Assembly: GCF_932526225.1 (NCBI RefSeq)
Contig: NC_064044.1
Location: 14,383,453-14,447,452, forward strand
Length of the DNA stretch: 64,000 nt
Direction: 5' to 3'
Source of the DNA: Nematostella vectensis
Lineage: Eukaryota; Cnidaria; Anthozoa; Actiniaria; Edwardsiidae
A program made the position numbers and the translations under genes. A model generated the notes under the pieces. The model made no database searches. It was not told the DNA's origin and was given only the letters and a program-made list of their open reading frames with translations. This document shows, piece after piece, positions 51,009 through 64,000 of the stretch. The number at the start of each line of letters is the position of its first letter. The first letter of the stretch is position 1.

Positions 51009-52078
51009 GTAAGTACACGTGTACAGTGTGGAGTACAGTCTGACGGAAGATCAGTGGCAGAGTTACCAAGAGGGAAATGATGTGATTAAGGGAAGTACAC
51101 GTGTACAGTGTGGAGTACAGTCTGACGGAAGATCAGTGGCAGAGTTACCAAGAGGGGAATGATGTGATTAAGGGAAGTACACGTGTACAGTGTGGAGTAC
51201 AGTCTGACGGGAGATCAGTGGCAGAGTTACCAAGAGGGGAATGGCGTGATTAAGTTAAGAACACGTGTACAGTGTGAAGTACAGTCTGACGGAAGATCAG
51301 TGGCAGAGTTACCAAGACGGGAATGGTGTGATTAGGGTAAGACCATGTACAGTTTGAAATACAGTCTGACGGGAGATGAGTGGCAGAGTTACCAAGACGG
51401 GAATGGTGTGATTAAGGTAAGACACATGTACAGTTTGGAATACAGTCTGACGGGAGATCAGTGGCAGAGTTACCAAGATGGGAATGGTGTGATTAAGGTA
51501 AGTCCATGTACAGTGTGGAATGCAGTCTGACGAGAGATCAGTGGCAGAGTTACCAAGACGGGAATGGTGTGACTAAGGTAAGTACACGTGTACAGTGTGG
51601 AGTACAGTCTGACGGAAGATCAGTGGCAGAGTTACCAAGAGGTGAATGATGTGATTAAGGGAAGTACACGTGTACAGTGTGGAGTACAGTCTGACGGGAG
51701 ATCAGTGGCAGAGTTACCAAGAGGGGAATGATGTGATTAAGGGAAGTACACGTGTACAGTGTGGAGTACAGTCTGACGGGAGATCAGTGGCAGAGTTACC
51801 AAGAGGTGAATGAAGTGATTAAGGGAAGTACACGTGTACAGTGTGGAGTACAGTCTGACGGGAGATCAGTGGCAGAGTTACCAAGAGGGGAATGATGTGA
51901 TTAAGGGAAGTACACGTGTACAGTGTGGAGTACAGTCTGACGGGAGATCAGTGGCAGAGTTACCAAGACGGGAATGGTGTGATCAAGGTAAGGACACGTG
52001 TACAGTGTGAAGTACAGTTTGAGGTGAGATCAGTGGCAAAGTACCAAGACACATACAGTATGAAGCACGGGGGAGATC
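51009..52078 (+). repeat. Exon-2/splice-donor minisatellite of locus A, about 12 units
   Basis: Each ~81-83-bp unit runs from the donor through TACAGTGTGGAGTACAG, GATCAGTGGCAGAGTTACC and the exon-end segment GGGAATG.TGTGATTAAG. Two kinds of unit alternate in blocks. In one the junction is AAG-GTAAG (about 51,416, 51,496, 51,578, 51,985; also AGG-GTAAG at 51,337). In the other it is AAG-GGAAG, which destroys the GT (about 51,088, 51,170, 51,659, 51,740, 51,822, 51,904). One unit reads AAG-TTAAG. Units of 81 bp keep the exon frame open. The last unit decays from about 52,020. Confidence 0.9.
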
Positions 52079-52304
52079 AAGTATTTTCAAAACCGTGGTT
52101 ACAGTCTGCGAATTGATCGGAGCGAAGTGATCGAGACGAAAATGGTGTGTTTTTGGTAAAAATGTTGACCATTTTTATTTCATGAATACTATGGTTAGCA
52201 CATTATAAATCTGTTTTAATGTCTAGACTATTTAGTCCATCGAAGAAGTCTCTATAAAAAGGCCGTTTATATGCTGTGTTCATATATGTCGCGCCTTTTT
52301 TCAG
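52079..52304 (+). other. Locus A: remainder of intron 2
   Basis: Non-coding, AT-rich, ending in the pyrimidine-rich acceptor CCTTTTTTCAG at 52,294-52,304. Confidence 0.7.
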
Positions 52305-52448
52305 GTGTTCCCTGGCAACTCAGATCAGACAACTGTGGTGAAGAACGAGTTCTCCCCTGTCATCAAGGCGCGTTACGTCAGGATTGTAGCACATGCTTGG
52401 TACAATTATATCGCTATGAGAGCGGAGCTTTACGGATGTGCAGCTTGA
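52305..52448 (+). CDS. Locus A exon 3: C-terminal part of the F5/8 type C domain
   Basis: This 144-bp exon follows TTTTTTCAG and ends in TGA (52,446-52,448). It reads VFPGNSDQTTVVKNEFSPVI, then KARYVRIVAHAW, YNYIAMRAELYGCAA. RYVRI and the final YGC complete the F5/8C fold. The cysteine is expected to pair with that of CANKPHP in exon 2. The phase matches the 51,008 donor, so exons 2 and 3 form one complete discoidin domain of about 160 residues at the end of the protein. Of the four last exons in the window it is the only one followed by an intact AATAAA. Confidence 0.9.
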   Translation: MFPGNSDQTTVVKNEFSPVIKARYVRIVAHAWYNYIAMRAELYGCAA

Positions 52449-53133
52449 CTTACTTAGTTAGGTATCTTTGCATTGGACTTTTATAATTTAAGAGTTTCTT
52501 TGGTGGATTAGTCTACTGTGCAGCCATTCTTAGTGTCAGGCTCCAGTGGATTTGAGAGTGACACAAGGATAGATGCGCGGGGACTATTGATGGAGGGGTT
52601 ATAGAGACACAATAAATTAAATTTCCAGTTGATTGGTGGCCTTTCTTGGTAAACCTTTGAGATGTGGGCACTCTTATATGCGGGTCAAGTATGGAATGTG
52701 ATATTCTCCTTAAAATAAAAAAAGACCAATAAAGGAGTTTAAGTTAAAGTAGCCCACGTACATCACTATTGCAAAGTAGTTACTAAACGAGGTCAACTCT
52801 ACCGCAACACGATTATAGAATTAAATTAATTAGAAAGCAAACCAGAAATAAACTGTATTTACTTGAAACTGCTATTGAAAATCGAGATATTAAAGTTTAC
52901 ATCCTACAAAGGATTCTAGAGAAAGAGCCCGCTTTAGAGACATGATGCAGATTGATTTTGATAGATAGGAATGATGGTAAATTATTCACGTCAATGTTAG
53001 CGATCAGTAAAGGAACATTACCAAAATAAAATAGCTCTTCGGCGTCTTATCTTAATATAATCTTTGCATTTGTAAACATAATAGATCAGAGTCTCCAATA
53101 AAAGAGAATCAGACTAAAGACAAAGACAAAACA
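52449..53133 (+). other. Locus A 3' UTR and 3' flank
   Basis: The flank is shared with loci C, D and E. The poly(A) signal lies at 52,611, and a second AATAAA at about 53,098 (CCAATAAAAGAGAATC) lies just before the satellite units. No other gene. Confidence 0.65.
52611..52616 (+). terminator. Poly(A) signal AATAAA of locus A
   Basis: The perfect hexamer is 163 bp after the stop codon. It is AATGAA in locus D and deleted in locus C. Confidence 0.6.
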
Positions 53134-53199
53134 GGTGTATCCCATCTGCATGGTCTCACTGTCTGGGTGTATCCCATCTGCATAATCTCCCTGTCTAGC
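53134..53199 (-). repeat. Two copies of the 32-bp satellite downstream of locus A
   Basis: GGTGTATCCCATCTGCATGG with CACTGTCT, then a second unit ending CTCCCTGTCT, are the minus-strand form of the 32-bp family. The DNA on the left (AATCAGACTAAAG, ACAAAACAGG) is the reverse complement of that beside the right end of the 29-kb array at 29,028, which makes this the small counterpart of that array. Confidence 0.85.
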
Positions 53200-54402
53200 A
53201 CTGCAATAAACTCCAAATCTAGGATGTTTTTTTCATAAGATTTTGAAAGAATTAGAGAAATCGGGTAAATGAGAATTGTATGGGAGCGGTTTGAAAATGC
53301 GTGATTTTTTGGGAGAGCAGTCCTTTTAAATTGAGGTGGACCACCTTAACTCTGCCAAATTTTCATATTTTACACCTTTTGCTTTTCATTACCGAGAAAT
53401 AAATAAAAGACAATCTTGGTATGTGTCCTGAAGGTGTCATGGGGGATGCAACAATATGGTCACATGTTGAGGGTGATTTGTGAGTGCTAGTATCATTTAT
53501 TTTGCATATATGTGCATTATTAGGGCACAAATAAACAATCAGTAATTGAATTATTATTTTAGGATATTGTTTGTCATAAAGAAATTATTGTTTGTACAGA
53601 GGCGCTAACGTTTGTAAGAAGCACGCAAATAACTTTCAAAAAATACTATTGCTTGCACTTGCTGTAATAAAAATGTTAATGAATATTCCGTTGTCACTGT
53701 ATTGATTGCGGGTTTTCGTATTATTGATATTTGTTTGTGCTGTTGTTATGTATCAGCGCGCAAATGAAAATAGATTTTTCATTCCTGTTTGTCAAATAAT
53801 GTAAATGAATGTGAAGAAAATTCAATTGTGTGCATTCAATTATGTAAAGTCCGTTAATGTATGTCCTTTAAGTTCAAATGATTATACTCTCGCTTAAATG
53901 ACAGTACATCGGCGTAAATGTTTGTAATTTTGGCTAAAATGACTGCGTATTTCTCATAAATGAAAAGCAAGGTATAGTAAGAAAGATTCGGAACTTTCCA
54001 CCAGACTTTTCGGGTAACTTCTGGCCCCAGTAAGGAAAGGTAGTATAAAGGATTAGAAAACAAAAGATGCAAAAATCTTATTAATGATGAATGAATCACA
54101 AACTACGATTTCTTAAGGACACTTTTAAAAACAAGTAGCAGGGGGAGTTGTTTAGTGCTCTAACTGGTGTACTTACCACCAATAAGCCGATATACACTTG
54201 AAGCTTAACGGTAATATGAAAATTAGTACGAAAAGGGAGAAGTAGAGTTATTACCCTTTCTCAGTCAGGTAGCAGTAAATAGCAAACTATGTTATTTAAC
54301 GAATGAATAATTTAATTATCTCACAGTATGTTACCCTTCTTTAGACAGATAATACATTTTATTTTGTGAGTCACTCACCTCATAATATACCACGACACAG
54401 AG
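53200..54402. other. Intergenic DNA between loci A and B
   Basis: No gene. The segment at about 53,415-53,470 (CCTGAAGGTGTCATGG, ATGCAACAATATGGTCAC) is a copy of the repeat at 61,270-61,320. The last ~80 bp resemble the 5' flanks of loci A and C. Confidence 0.5.
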
Positions 54403-54700
54403 ATGAGAGACATGCTTCTCTTTCTTTGCTTCTTCGTATTCCCTCTCACATCGGCCATTCATAAAACAAGGAATTCCATGTATGGGCATTCACTCCTTGC
54501 ATCTCCCTATGACGAGACGGGTGTTGGGGAACTTTGGGAATGCTACAAACTCTGCTATGACGACAAAGAAAACTGCGCCAGCATCAACTACGACATGAAA
54601 AAAGGGAGATGCAAACGCATGAAGTTTTCACACGTAAACCTGCCTCGCGAACTCGTGAAAATGGAAAACTCAGTTTACGCGGATATAAGAGACGGTAAAT
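54403..54700 (+). CDS. Locus B exon 1: signal peptide and PAN/apple-like domain, intact
   Basis: ATG at 54,403 sits at the position shared with locus A. The signal peptide is MRDMLLFLCFFVFPLTSA. The PAN-like module follows (NSMYGHSLLA, ELWECYKLCYDDKENCASIN, GRCKRMKFSH) with four cysteines and none of the changes seen in A and C. The exon ends at a strong donor (AAAT|GTAAGT) after 99 codons plus one base, the phase 1 that exon 2 at 62,851 needs. Of the three family members with a PAN exon this is the only one with a good start, signal peptide and donor, so it is the best candidate for a working gene. Intron 1 is 8.15 kb because a Penelope-like element and other repeats lie in it. The third exon is beyond the window. 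Confidence 0.85.
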
Positions 54701-56532
54701 GTAAGTACACCTTATACATTCATTTCAAATAGAAAGCTATTAGGGTAACTCAGAGATCATAAGGGCGATAGAATTTTTTTTAATATAAAAACAAAAGTAG
54801 GTCAAGATGCAATAGCCAAGATGCTATTCGCTACGTGAGAATGCAGCATTGATGATATACCGCTAGCGTGGCTTCGCTCGTTCAAAATATTTCCTGCACT
54901 CGGAGCTGAGTACGTCTTTTGGGTTAAATACATACAGCACCACATCTTACAGATTTTCGCGGTATACAACCGAGGATGAATTTGCAAACAATTGTCGCGA
55001 ACGGTTCTTTCGTTTCTATTATACAAATGCCTCATTTTGTTATGATCTGTTATGCTGGACAACCCATTACAAGCCAATCTTGCGAACACTGCCTGATCTA
55101 AAAAGGAAATACTTACCATACCCTTTTTGTATCATTTAAAGCTCAAATATCAAAGAAACAACATTTCAAAGATTTTTCGATCCACATAAAGCCATTGGAA
55201 AAACAATATTGCGTGAAGTTGGTGTTTTTGTCCTATCAAGTGCGACATCTTGAAGGGCTTGTGACGTTGTTCTTTTTATATTTGAGCGTCAATGTTCCTT
55301 CCACCCCTAAATGGACAAGGTGCAAATAGACTTATCTTGTGTGATAATCGTTAATGAAATCATAATTTTGCACCTTCTGAACCTTAGGCAATTTGAACAA
55401 GCTGCTACGTCGGAGCACAACGGGTTACGCAAAGTTGACATTCTTGTAGCTAGGCACAGAGAAATCGATAGCGAATCTAAGAGCAATGTGGGGTTCGAAC
55501 TGTGAAAGGATTTTAGAGAGAAATAAGTCTATCAAAAAGGCAAAGTCTTCGAGAAAATGGCAAGGTATTTGTCTCATTTTGTTTGGTTTTGATCGCTTAC
55601 ACGTGCGCTTGTTTGAGTCGCGTCATCGTTCTCAAGCCATTTGTTGTTCTTTTTCTTATAATTCGTATTTATTTGAGCTTTGTTGTGGTGGTGGTCGAAG
55701 GGCAAGACATTTTGGAAAAGAATGAGAACCCCAAAAATAAGTGAAGGGTAAAATGCTTTTCGGCTAAATGTTTACACGGGTTACTGTATTCTTCGGCGAT
55801 TTTTCCCTGTTGAAGTATAGACGTTGGACCTTGACTCGCACTTTCGTTCTCACAATTCAACCTCCGCTCTCCTCAACTTTCACCATACCTTGAGGGCACT
55901 CATTTCGGCTTGTGGTGAAGATTGTTTTAGTATGCCATAATTCTCATTTATCCTAGTTTAATCCTGTGAAGGTTCTAAGCCGTAGAATTTGGTCCATCAC
56001 ACTCATATTCCTCTTTTTCTAAACGTAAACATTACGAAAAGAGTTCGATTTTATCATCAAATATCAAACTTGGTATAGAGCAGGATATTTTGCTGTTTTG
56101 GTCACTTTTTGCGATGCGACGTCTCGCTAACAAAACAAATTCAAGTTTCAAACTCCGCGCGGCCATTTTGAATATTTCCATTATAAGTAGGTAAATCGAT
56201 ATTTCCAAAAATGGTAATGTGCTGCACTGTTCAGGGCCCAACTTTCAACCTCCTCGGCCGTCTCACCTTTTCCTGACTAAATTGAATTGTTTGATAGATA
56301 ATTGATACTGTTCATATATTCATTATTGTACATTTCTAAAATAAAATAATCAGGCCTAGCATAAATGTGCCTGGCCATGTATTACTCCAGACCAAGAGAC
56401 TTCAGCAGATGTTTGCGGCAAGAGAGCCCAACACTTTGTATCCAAAATAACCCATGATGAAAATTTTCAGCCATTTTTTAACATTTTTACTAAATGTTAA
56501 GTTCAACTATTAAGTTGTTGGAAGATGCAACT
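54701..56532 (+). other. Locus B intron 1, first part
   Basis: The first ~350 bp are related to locus A intron 1 (GATGAATTTGCAAACAA). The rest, about 55,100-56,530, contains no recognisable gene. Short ORFs there lack protein-like features. Confidence 0.5.
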
Positions 56533-56598
56533 ACAAATCTTTGTGAAAACAAATATTTTTATTCACTTTTCTTCGCCTTCTTCAGTCTAACAACACAT
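56533..56598 (+). repeat. Left 66-bp direct repeat of the Penelope-like element
   Basis: The run from ACAAATCTTTGTGAAAACAA through TTCGCCTTCTTCAGTC to AACAACACAT recurs at 60,874-60,939 with two mismatches. Confidence 0.85.
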
Positions 56599-56618
56599 CT
56601 CGCAAATTCACAAGGCTT

Positions 56619-58288
56619 ATGCACCTGAAGTACCACTTCCGCAACCAGCCCCGCACTCCCCAACACCCTTTCAGAACCCCAAGCTCCTGGGACCCCCCAC
56701 CCACCCCACCCAACCACACATTACGCACCTACACCAATACCATCACACACCAAATCACCAACACACCAACTTCCCCCACACACAAACACACACATATACA
56801 AACGCACCCAACCTCACACCGTCTGAACGCACTGCACTTAAACAATTATCACAACTACCCCACACCATCACCAAACCAGCTGACAAAGGGGGAGCCATCG
56901 TTCTCTGGGACACCAAAGACTACCTACTAGAGGCCAACAAACAACTCAATGACATCAATTATTATTCCACAGTCTCCCATGACCATATACCCTCCCTTGC
57001 ACATAACATTTCCCTATACATCCACCAACTGTTTCAAGACAACATAATAGATGAACCTACTCATGATTTCCTATTTCCCCACACACCCCCACGCACACCC
57101 CTGTTCTACATGTTACCCAAAATTCACAAACCCCACACCCCAGGCCGCCCAATAATCTCAGGTTGCCAATCACCCACCGAAAAACTCTCCATCTTTCTTG
57201 GCTACTACCTCAAGAAATTTGTACCGCACATCCCGTCCTACATCAAGGATACCACACACTCCCTACAAACAGTCCTCTCCCTCCCCACACCACTGCCAGA
57301 CACATGTTTTCTTGTCACAATTGACGTCACGTCACTCTACACCACATCCCACACGAGGATGGTATAGCTGCCACCCTCTCACACATACAAACACTACCCG
57401 TACACAAACGCCCCCATATCCATGTTTTTCGCAGCCTCCTCAACTTCATCCTCAAACACAACTATTTCAAATTCGACAACAAACACTACCTACAACTCCG
57501 CGGTACAGCCATGGGCACTCGCATGACACCCTCCTACGCCAACCTATTCATGGCCTCTGTGGAACACCAACTCCTCCGCAACAACTCCCTGCCACAATCC
57601 CCACACACTTGGCTCCGCTTCATTTATGATATCTTCATGATATGGACTCATGACGGGCCATCCCTCCTCAACTTCTTACAATACATCAACAGCATACACC
57701 CCACCATTAAATTCACTCATGAATACTCTCCCACCCGCATTAACTTTCTTGACACCTATATCCACATCACACCCCAACGCACCCTCATATCCAGTCTATA
57801 CACCAAACCCACAGATAGCACCCTACTTCTACACTACCACTCACACCACCCACTATCCTGCAAACACAGTTTCGTTTATCGCCAGGCCCTCCGCTACAGA
57901 CGCATTACAACCGACACATATATCTACAAATCACAACTCCTCAAAACTCAGACGCATACTATTATCACGTTGCTACCCTGATCATGTCATTCATACTGCC
58001 TTCACCAGAGCAAGCCAATACACGCAACACCAACTCCTATTCCTCAACACTCCCACAGCCACCCCAACAACCACCCCCACCCCACCCGTCATACCTTTCA
58101 TCACACCGTTCAATCACAACTCATCAACCATCCCCGGCATCCTTCATGCTAACTGGGAACTCATATCCAGCGACCAGGAACTATCCTCCATATTCCCCTC
58201 ACCCCCTAACACAGCATTCACCAGACACAAAAACCTTAAAGACACACTAGTCCACAGCAGGTTCACATCAGCGACACACACTCCATAG
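56619..58288 (+). pseudogene. Penelope-like reverse transcriptase, frameshifted
   Basis: PLE blocks appear in order but in different frames. The N-terminal MHLKYHFRNQP (56,619) is in one frame. NLTPSERTALKQL, KPADKGGAIVLWD, FYMLPKIHKP, GRPIISG and VTIDVTSLYT (about 56,810-57,340) are in a second. RGTAMGTRMTPSYANLFMAS, the catalytic-motif region and INFLDTYIH (about 57,480-57,780) are in a third. The thumb blocks RILLSRCYPDHVI and ILHANWELI, to [12 protein letters not shown], follow from about 57,940. The shifts lie near 56,790, 57,340 and 57,940. The motif C region reads RFIYDIFMIW, with Tyr where the first catalytic Asp of FIDD is expected. The copy cannot encode an active enzyme. Confidence 0.85.
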
Positions 58289-58366
58289 TTACACTTAGCA
58301 ACACATCACCACTTTCACCACATTTCACAACTTACACCAACACCACCACACCAACTCAAACCACAA

Positions 58367-60873
<2,507 letters not shown>

Positions 60874-60939
60874 ACAAATTTTTGTGAAAACAAATATTTT
60901 TATTCACTTTTCTTCGCCTTCTTCAGTTTAACAACACAT
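60874..60939 (+). repeat. Right 66-bp direct repeat of the Penelope-like element
   Basis: Matches 56,533-56,598 with two mismatches and marks the right limit of the G-poor region. Confidence 0.85.
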
Positions 60940-61059
60940 TTATCATTTTTAAACTGTGAAACCTTCAAGTTAAAACTCTAGACAAAGTTTTTAACCACCA
61001 AAAATTTGCAGTCATAAATGTAACAAAAGCATAGAAAAGAATAGAGAAATCACATTTGA

Positions 61060-61560
61060 CAGTATTCATTCATATCTCCTAAACGAAACATCATATCACA
61101 GCCAAACTTGGTATGTGACATGTATGTGTCAAGGGAGGTGCACTAATATAGTCATGTGATTGTGACGTCACCGATGACGTCACTTGAAGCAAAAATATGC
61201 TGACGTGATCAAAATAAAAAGATTTATATTTCACAAAGGAAACATCGTATGGCAACCAAACTCGGTAGGTGACATGAAGGTGTCAAGGGGGGATGCAACA
61301 ATATGGTCAGGTGTTGTGTGACGTCACCCACATGTTTCAGTGAGGTGCAATGAGATGGCCACGTGACGTCATCGATGACTTAAATTTAAATTACCCGGAC
61401 CCGGAAACATCGCATGACAACTAAACTTGTTATGTGTCATGTAGATGTGGGGGGGAGAGGTATAACAATTTGGTCACGTGATCTGTGAAATTTTGACGTC
61501 GTCAAAATCAGAAAAATACTATTTAAATTTCTTAAATTATTAAGCGAAAATAAACAAAGA
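61060..61560. repeat. Diverged tandem repeats rich in TGACGTCA
   Basis: Three related segments of about 150-180 bp (starting near 61,085, 61,245 and 61,400) share CATATCACAGCCAAACTTGG-like starts, GGTGTCAAGGGGG and ACGTCA-rich ends. The palindrome TGACGTCA occurs at 61,163, 61,175, 61,319 and 61,364. Fragments of the family are at 37.4 and 53.4 kb, so the motif is probably a property of the repeat more than evidence of a local enhancer. Confidence 0.6.
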
Positions 61561-61565
61561 TTTGG

Positions 61566-61608
61566 TAGTTTGGAGCTCCGCTTTCAGGCAATGCCTAAAT
61601 CTATATAT
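61566..61608. mobile_element. Solitary end of the satellite-carrying element family
   Basis: GGAGCTCCGCTTTCAGGCAA followed by TGCCTAAATCTATATATTA matches the terminal repeats at 46,651, 45,767 and 47,301, including the inner stem. No partner end was found to its right. Confidence 0.6.
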
Positions 61609-62850
61609 TACAGAACTGGGAACCCATCATATAGCGCGCAAAAATAACATCCAATCAGAATTCAAGAATTTGACAGTGGAACCAAGATGATTGAATGGTG
61701 ACACCGGCAAATTCAGAGAAGTTGTGAAGGGTCGTAAATTGTTTTGTTTGAGGATTATTTTCAAATATTTGCAAACAAAAAGCATTACATATAAAAGAAA
61801 ATAGACCGGAAATTACGCTTTGATTTATATATTCTTTTCACACTATTTTGAATTGAATTTGAATTTTCGTCCGAACTCATCTTGACTGGCCATGTTGTTT
61901 CCCTTGGCTTGTGTTCGCTTGTTGTTTTTGGCGAACAATTCCGTATTTTAGCTATCATCAATAAAGCTTTTCTTCTTTGATTTTACTCCGTAATATCTTA
62001 ATGGGAATTTGAGAATTGTAGTGCAGAGCCACGACATTTCCTTGATAAATGCAATTCCTTAGGTAGATATGTCCTTCAAATTCTCTATTTCAAACGGCCA
62101 TTTGACTGGCTATCAGTTGCATTTTCTCTATTAAACACTTTTCTTGTCAATTCTTCCCTTCCAACTTGTGTTCCGTTGATGTTTTTATGTCGAAAGTCCG
62201 AACAGGCTAAGTCCCCCTCGTCTTTTCTAAGTCCCCCCCCCCCGGTTCTTGTTGGAGCTAGTCTCTCATTGGCTTAGAGTCATCAATTAATTAGCTGGCC
62301 TGGTCGCATGTGCTGGTCACGTGAGTGGTACAGATAGCGGGCACAAAAAAGTGTAACATGACGTCATTGACCACAAATTTTGATTTTACCAATTTCTATG
62401 TATGGAGTAATTTGCTGTATTTTTTGTCGCACTTGGTACCTCTCTTTGAAAAATAATTGCATCATGTTCTTCATAATCTTTTATTTTGATCTTTCTTTTA
62501 TAATACTAAGCGAAGCTTGAATTTTATAATAAGCCTAAGAACAGCCTGACACGATTTTCGCTTTCGCTTCAGAAATATTTATTATCTCGTTTAAATCCTC
62601 TATTTATGAAAAAAGGAAAAGGGAGAGGAAATTTTGAAACCAGCTCATAGATATAACAGATTTAATAAATAGGGAGGGACCATTACGTAGTTGAAATTAA
62701 TGCAGAATTTTCAGCATCTCACCATATGAACATACAGAAGAGATAATAAAGCAGCCCGAATAGAGGGCTGGTCCGCCACGTTCAGAGTAGACATGCTTTC
62801 TGTTATTGTGAAAGCTAAAAAACGATTTACTCTTCCGTGATACTTGACAG
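61609..62850 (+). other. Locus B intron 1, last part
   Basis: No gene. It contains a C-run at 62,225-62,240. The segment at about 62,345-62,405 is a reverse-complement fragment of the 38.4/42.9-kb element end (AATGACGTCA/TGTGGTCAATG, TAGAAAT). The block at about 62,775-62,825 is shared with locus C intron 1. The intron ends in the acceptor TACTTGACAG. Confidence 0.55.
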
Positions 62851-63194
62851 TTTGTGCTAACAAGCCCCACCCCCTTGGGATGGAAGATGGCCGCATTTCA
62901 GACTCAAGTATCACGGCATCGTCAACTTATGTTGATTATCGTGAGCACAACCCTCACCACGCGCGCCTCAACAACCAGCCAATGACAGGACAACACATAG
63001 GCGCATGGGCACCCGAGAGAAATGGAAAAGGCGAGTATCTTCAGGTGGACGTTGGACGAGTCACGTGGATTACCCATGTAGCAACGCAGGGGCGCCCTCA
63101 AAACAATCGCCAATGGGTGACTGAGTACAGTGTGGAGTACAGTCTGACGGGAGATCAGTGGCAGAGTTACCAAGACGGGAATGGTGTGATTAAG
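62851..63194 (+). CDS. Locus B exon 2: main part of the F5/8 type C (discoidin) domain
   Basis: This 344-bp exon lies between TACTTGACAG and AAG|GTAAG, phase 1 in and phase 0 out, compatible with exon 1 at 54,403-54,700. It encodes CANKPHPLGMEDG, DSSITASSTY, NPHHARLNNQPMTGQHIGAW, GEYLQVDVGRVTWITHVATQ and QWVTEYSVEYS. The only notable change is VDVGRV for VDLGQV. The first codon across the junction would be TTT (Phe), where locus C has Gly. The remaining last exon is outside the window. With exon 1 it would give a secreted protein of about 260 residues, PAN plus discoidin, a combination suited to binding extracellular ligands; the ligand is unknown. Confidence 0.88.
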
Positions 63195-64000
63195 GTAAGA
63201 CACATGTACAGTTTGGAATACCGTCTGGCGGGAGATCAGTGGCAGAGTTACCTAGACGGGAATGGTGTGATTAAGGTAAGACAATGTACAGTGTGGAATG
63301 CAGTGTGACGGGAGATCAAAGGCAGAGTTACCTAGACGGGAATGATGTGATTAAGGTAAGACACATGTACAGTTTGGAATACAGTTTGACGGGAGATCAG
63401 TGGCAGAGTTACCAAGACAGGAATGGTGTGATTAAGGTAAGACACATGTACAGTTTAGAATACAGTCTGACGGGAGATGAGAGGCAGAGTTACCAAGACG
63501 GGAATGGTTTGATTAAGGTAAGACACATGTACAGTGTGGAATGCAGTCTGACGGCAGATCAGTGGCAGAGTTACCAAGACGGCAATGGTGTGATTAAGGT
63601 AAGAACAAGTGTAGAGTGTGGAGTACAGTCTGACGGGAGAACAGTGGCAAAGTTACCAAGACGGGAATGGTGTAATTAAGGTAAGACACATGTACAGTGT
63701 GGAATACAGTCTGACGGGAGATCAGTGGCAGAGTTACCAAGACGGGAATGGTGTGATTAAGGTAAGACACATGTACAGTGTGAAGTACAGTCTGACGGTA
63801 GATCAGTGGCAGTGTTACCTAGACGGGAATAGTGTGATTAAGGTAAGACACATTTACATCGTGGAAAACAGTCTGGCGGGAGATCAGTGGCAGAGTTACC
63901 TAGACGGGAATAGTGTGATTAAGGTAAGACAATGTACAGTGTGGAATGCAGTGTGACAGGAGATCAAAGGCAGAGTTACCTAGACGGGAATGATGTGATT
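63195..64000 (+). repeat. Exon-2/splice-donor minisatellite of locus B, 10 or more units, cut by the window edge
   Basis: Units of ~81 bp run donor, CATGTACAGTGTGGAATACAG, GATCAGTGGCAGAGTTACC and the exon end GGGAATGGTGTGATTAAG. Unlike locus A, all complete units keep a GT donor (AAG-GTAAGA at about 63,275, 63,355, 63,436, 63,516, 63,600, 63,680, 63,760, 63,842 and 63,924). Many are 81 bp, so an open frame of 27-residue repeats (HMYSLEYSL, GDQWQSYQDGNGVIKV) runs through several units. Confidence 0.9.

Noticed and set aside
57198-58250. Additional Thr/Pro/His-rich ORFs over the reverse transcriptase
   Set aside because: They are shadow frames caused by the G-poor composition. The RT motifs lie in the other frames.

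Overview
This window looks like animal nuclear DNA, most probably from an anthozoan cnidarian (sea anemone or coral). The reasons are split genes with GT-AG introns, a local family of secreted PAN/apple plus F5/8 type C (discoidin) proteins, a decayed Penelope-like retroelement, and AT-rich intergenic DNA full of small repeats. The phylum is inferred; no marker gene names the species.

Layout. (1) Positions 1 to about 29,027 are one uninterrupted tandem array of a 32-bp unit, roughly 900 copies, running off the left edge. It carries higher-order repeats, including an almost perfect 3,002-bp tandem duplication. The consensus unit has no stop in any forward frame, and because 32 is not a multiple of 3 each frame passes through all three readings. 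This produces many long but probably meaningless ORFs. (2) 29.5-41.4 kb holds minus-strand pieces of the PAN-F5/8C family: an isolated last exon beside the array (locus D, 29.5-30.05 kb), a three-exon locus C (31.0-35.3 kb) with a stop in its signal peptide, and a broken last exon (locus E, 41.0 kb) whose 3' flank is split by a 2.5-kb hairpin-ended insertion. (3) 41.4-47.3 kb is made of two successive tandem segmental duplications ending in an inverted-repeat element that carries 15 copies of the same 32-bp family. (4) 49.8-52.6 kb is plus-strand locus A (PAN exon, F5/8C exon, last exon, poly(A) signal), and two 32-bp units lie downstream of it. (5) 54.4-64.0 kb is plus-strand locus B. It has an intact PAN exon, an 8.1-kb intron containing a 4.4-kb Penelope-like element, then the F5/8C exon. 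The window ends inside the following minisatellite.

How the parts relate. Loci A to E are paralogues that share exons, introns and 3' flanks. In A, B, C and D the exon-2/intron-2 boundary has become an ~81-83-bp minisatellite, so one gene carries many copies of an exon end plus its 5' splice site. The 32-bp satellite is tied to the same family. The right edge of the 29-kb array and the two-copy locus at 53.1 kb share the same flanking DNA in the same position downstream of a last exon, so the giant array looks like an amplified form of a tiny ancestral one. Of the three PAN exons, only B has an intact signal peptide and a good splice donor.
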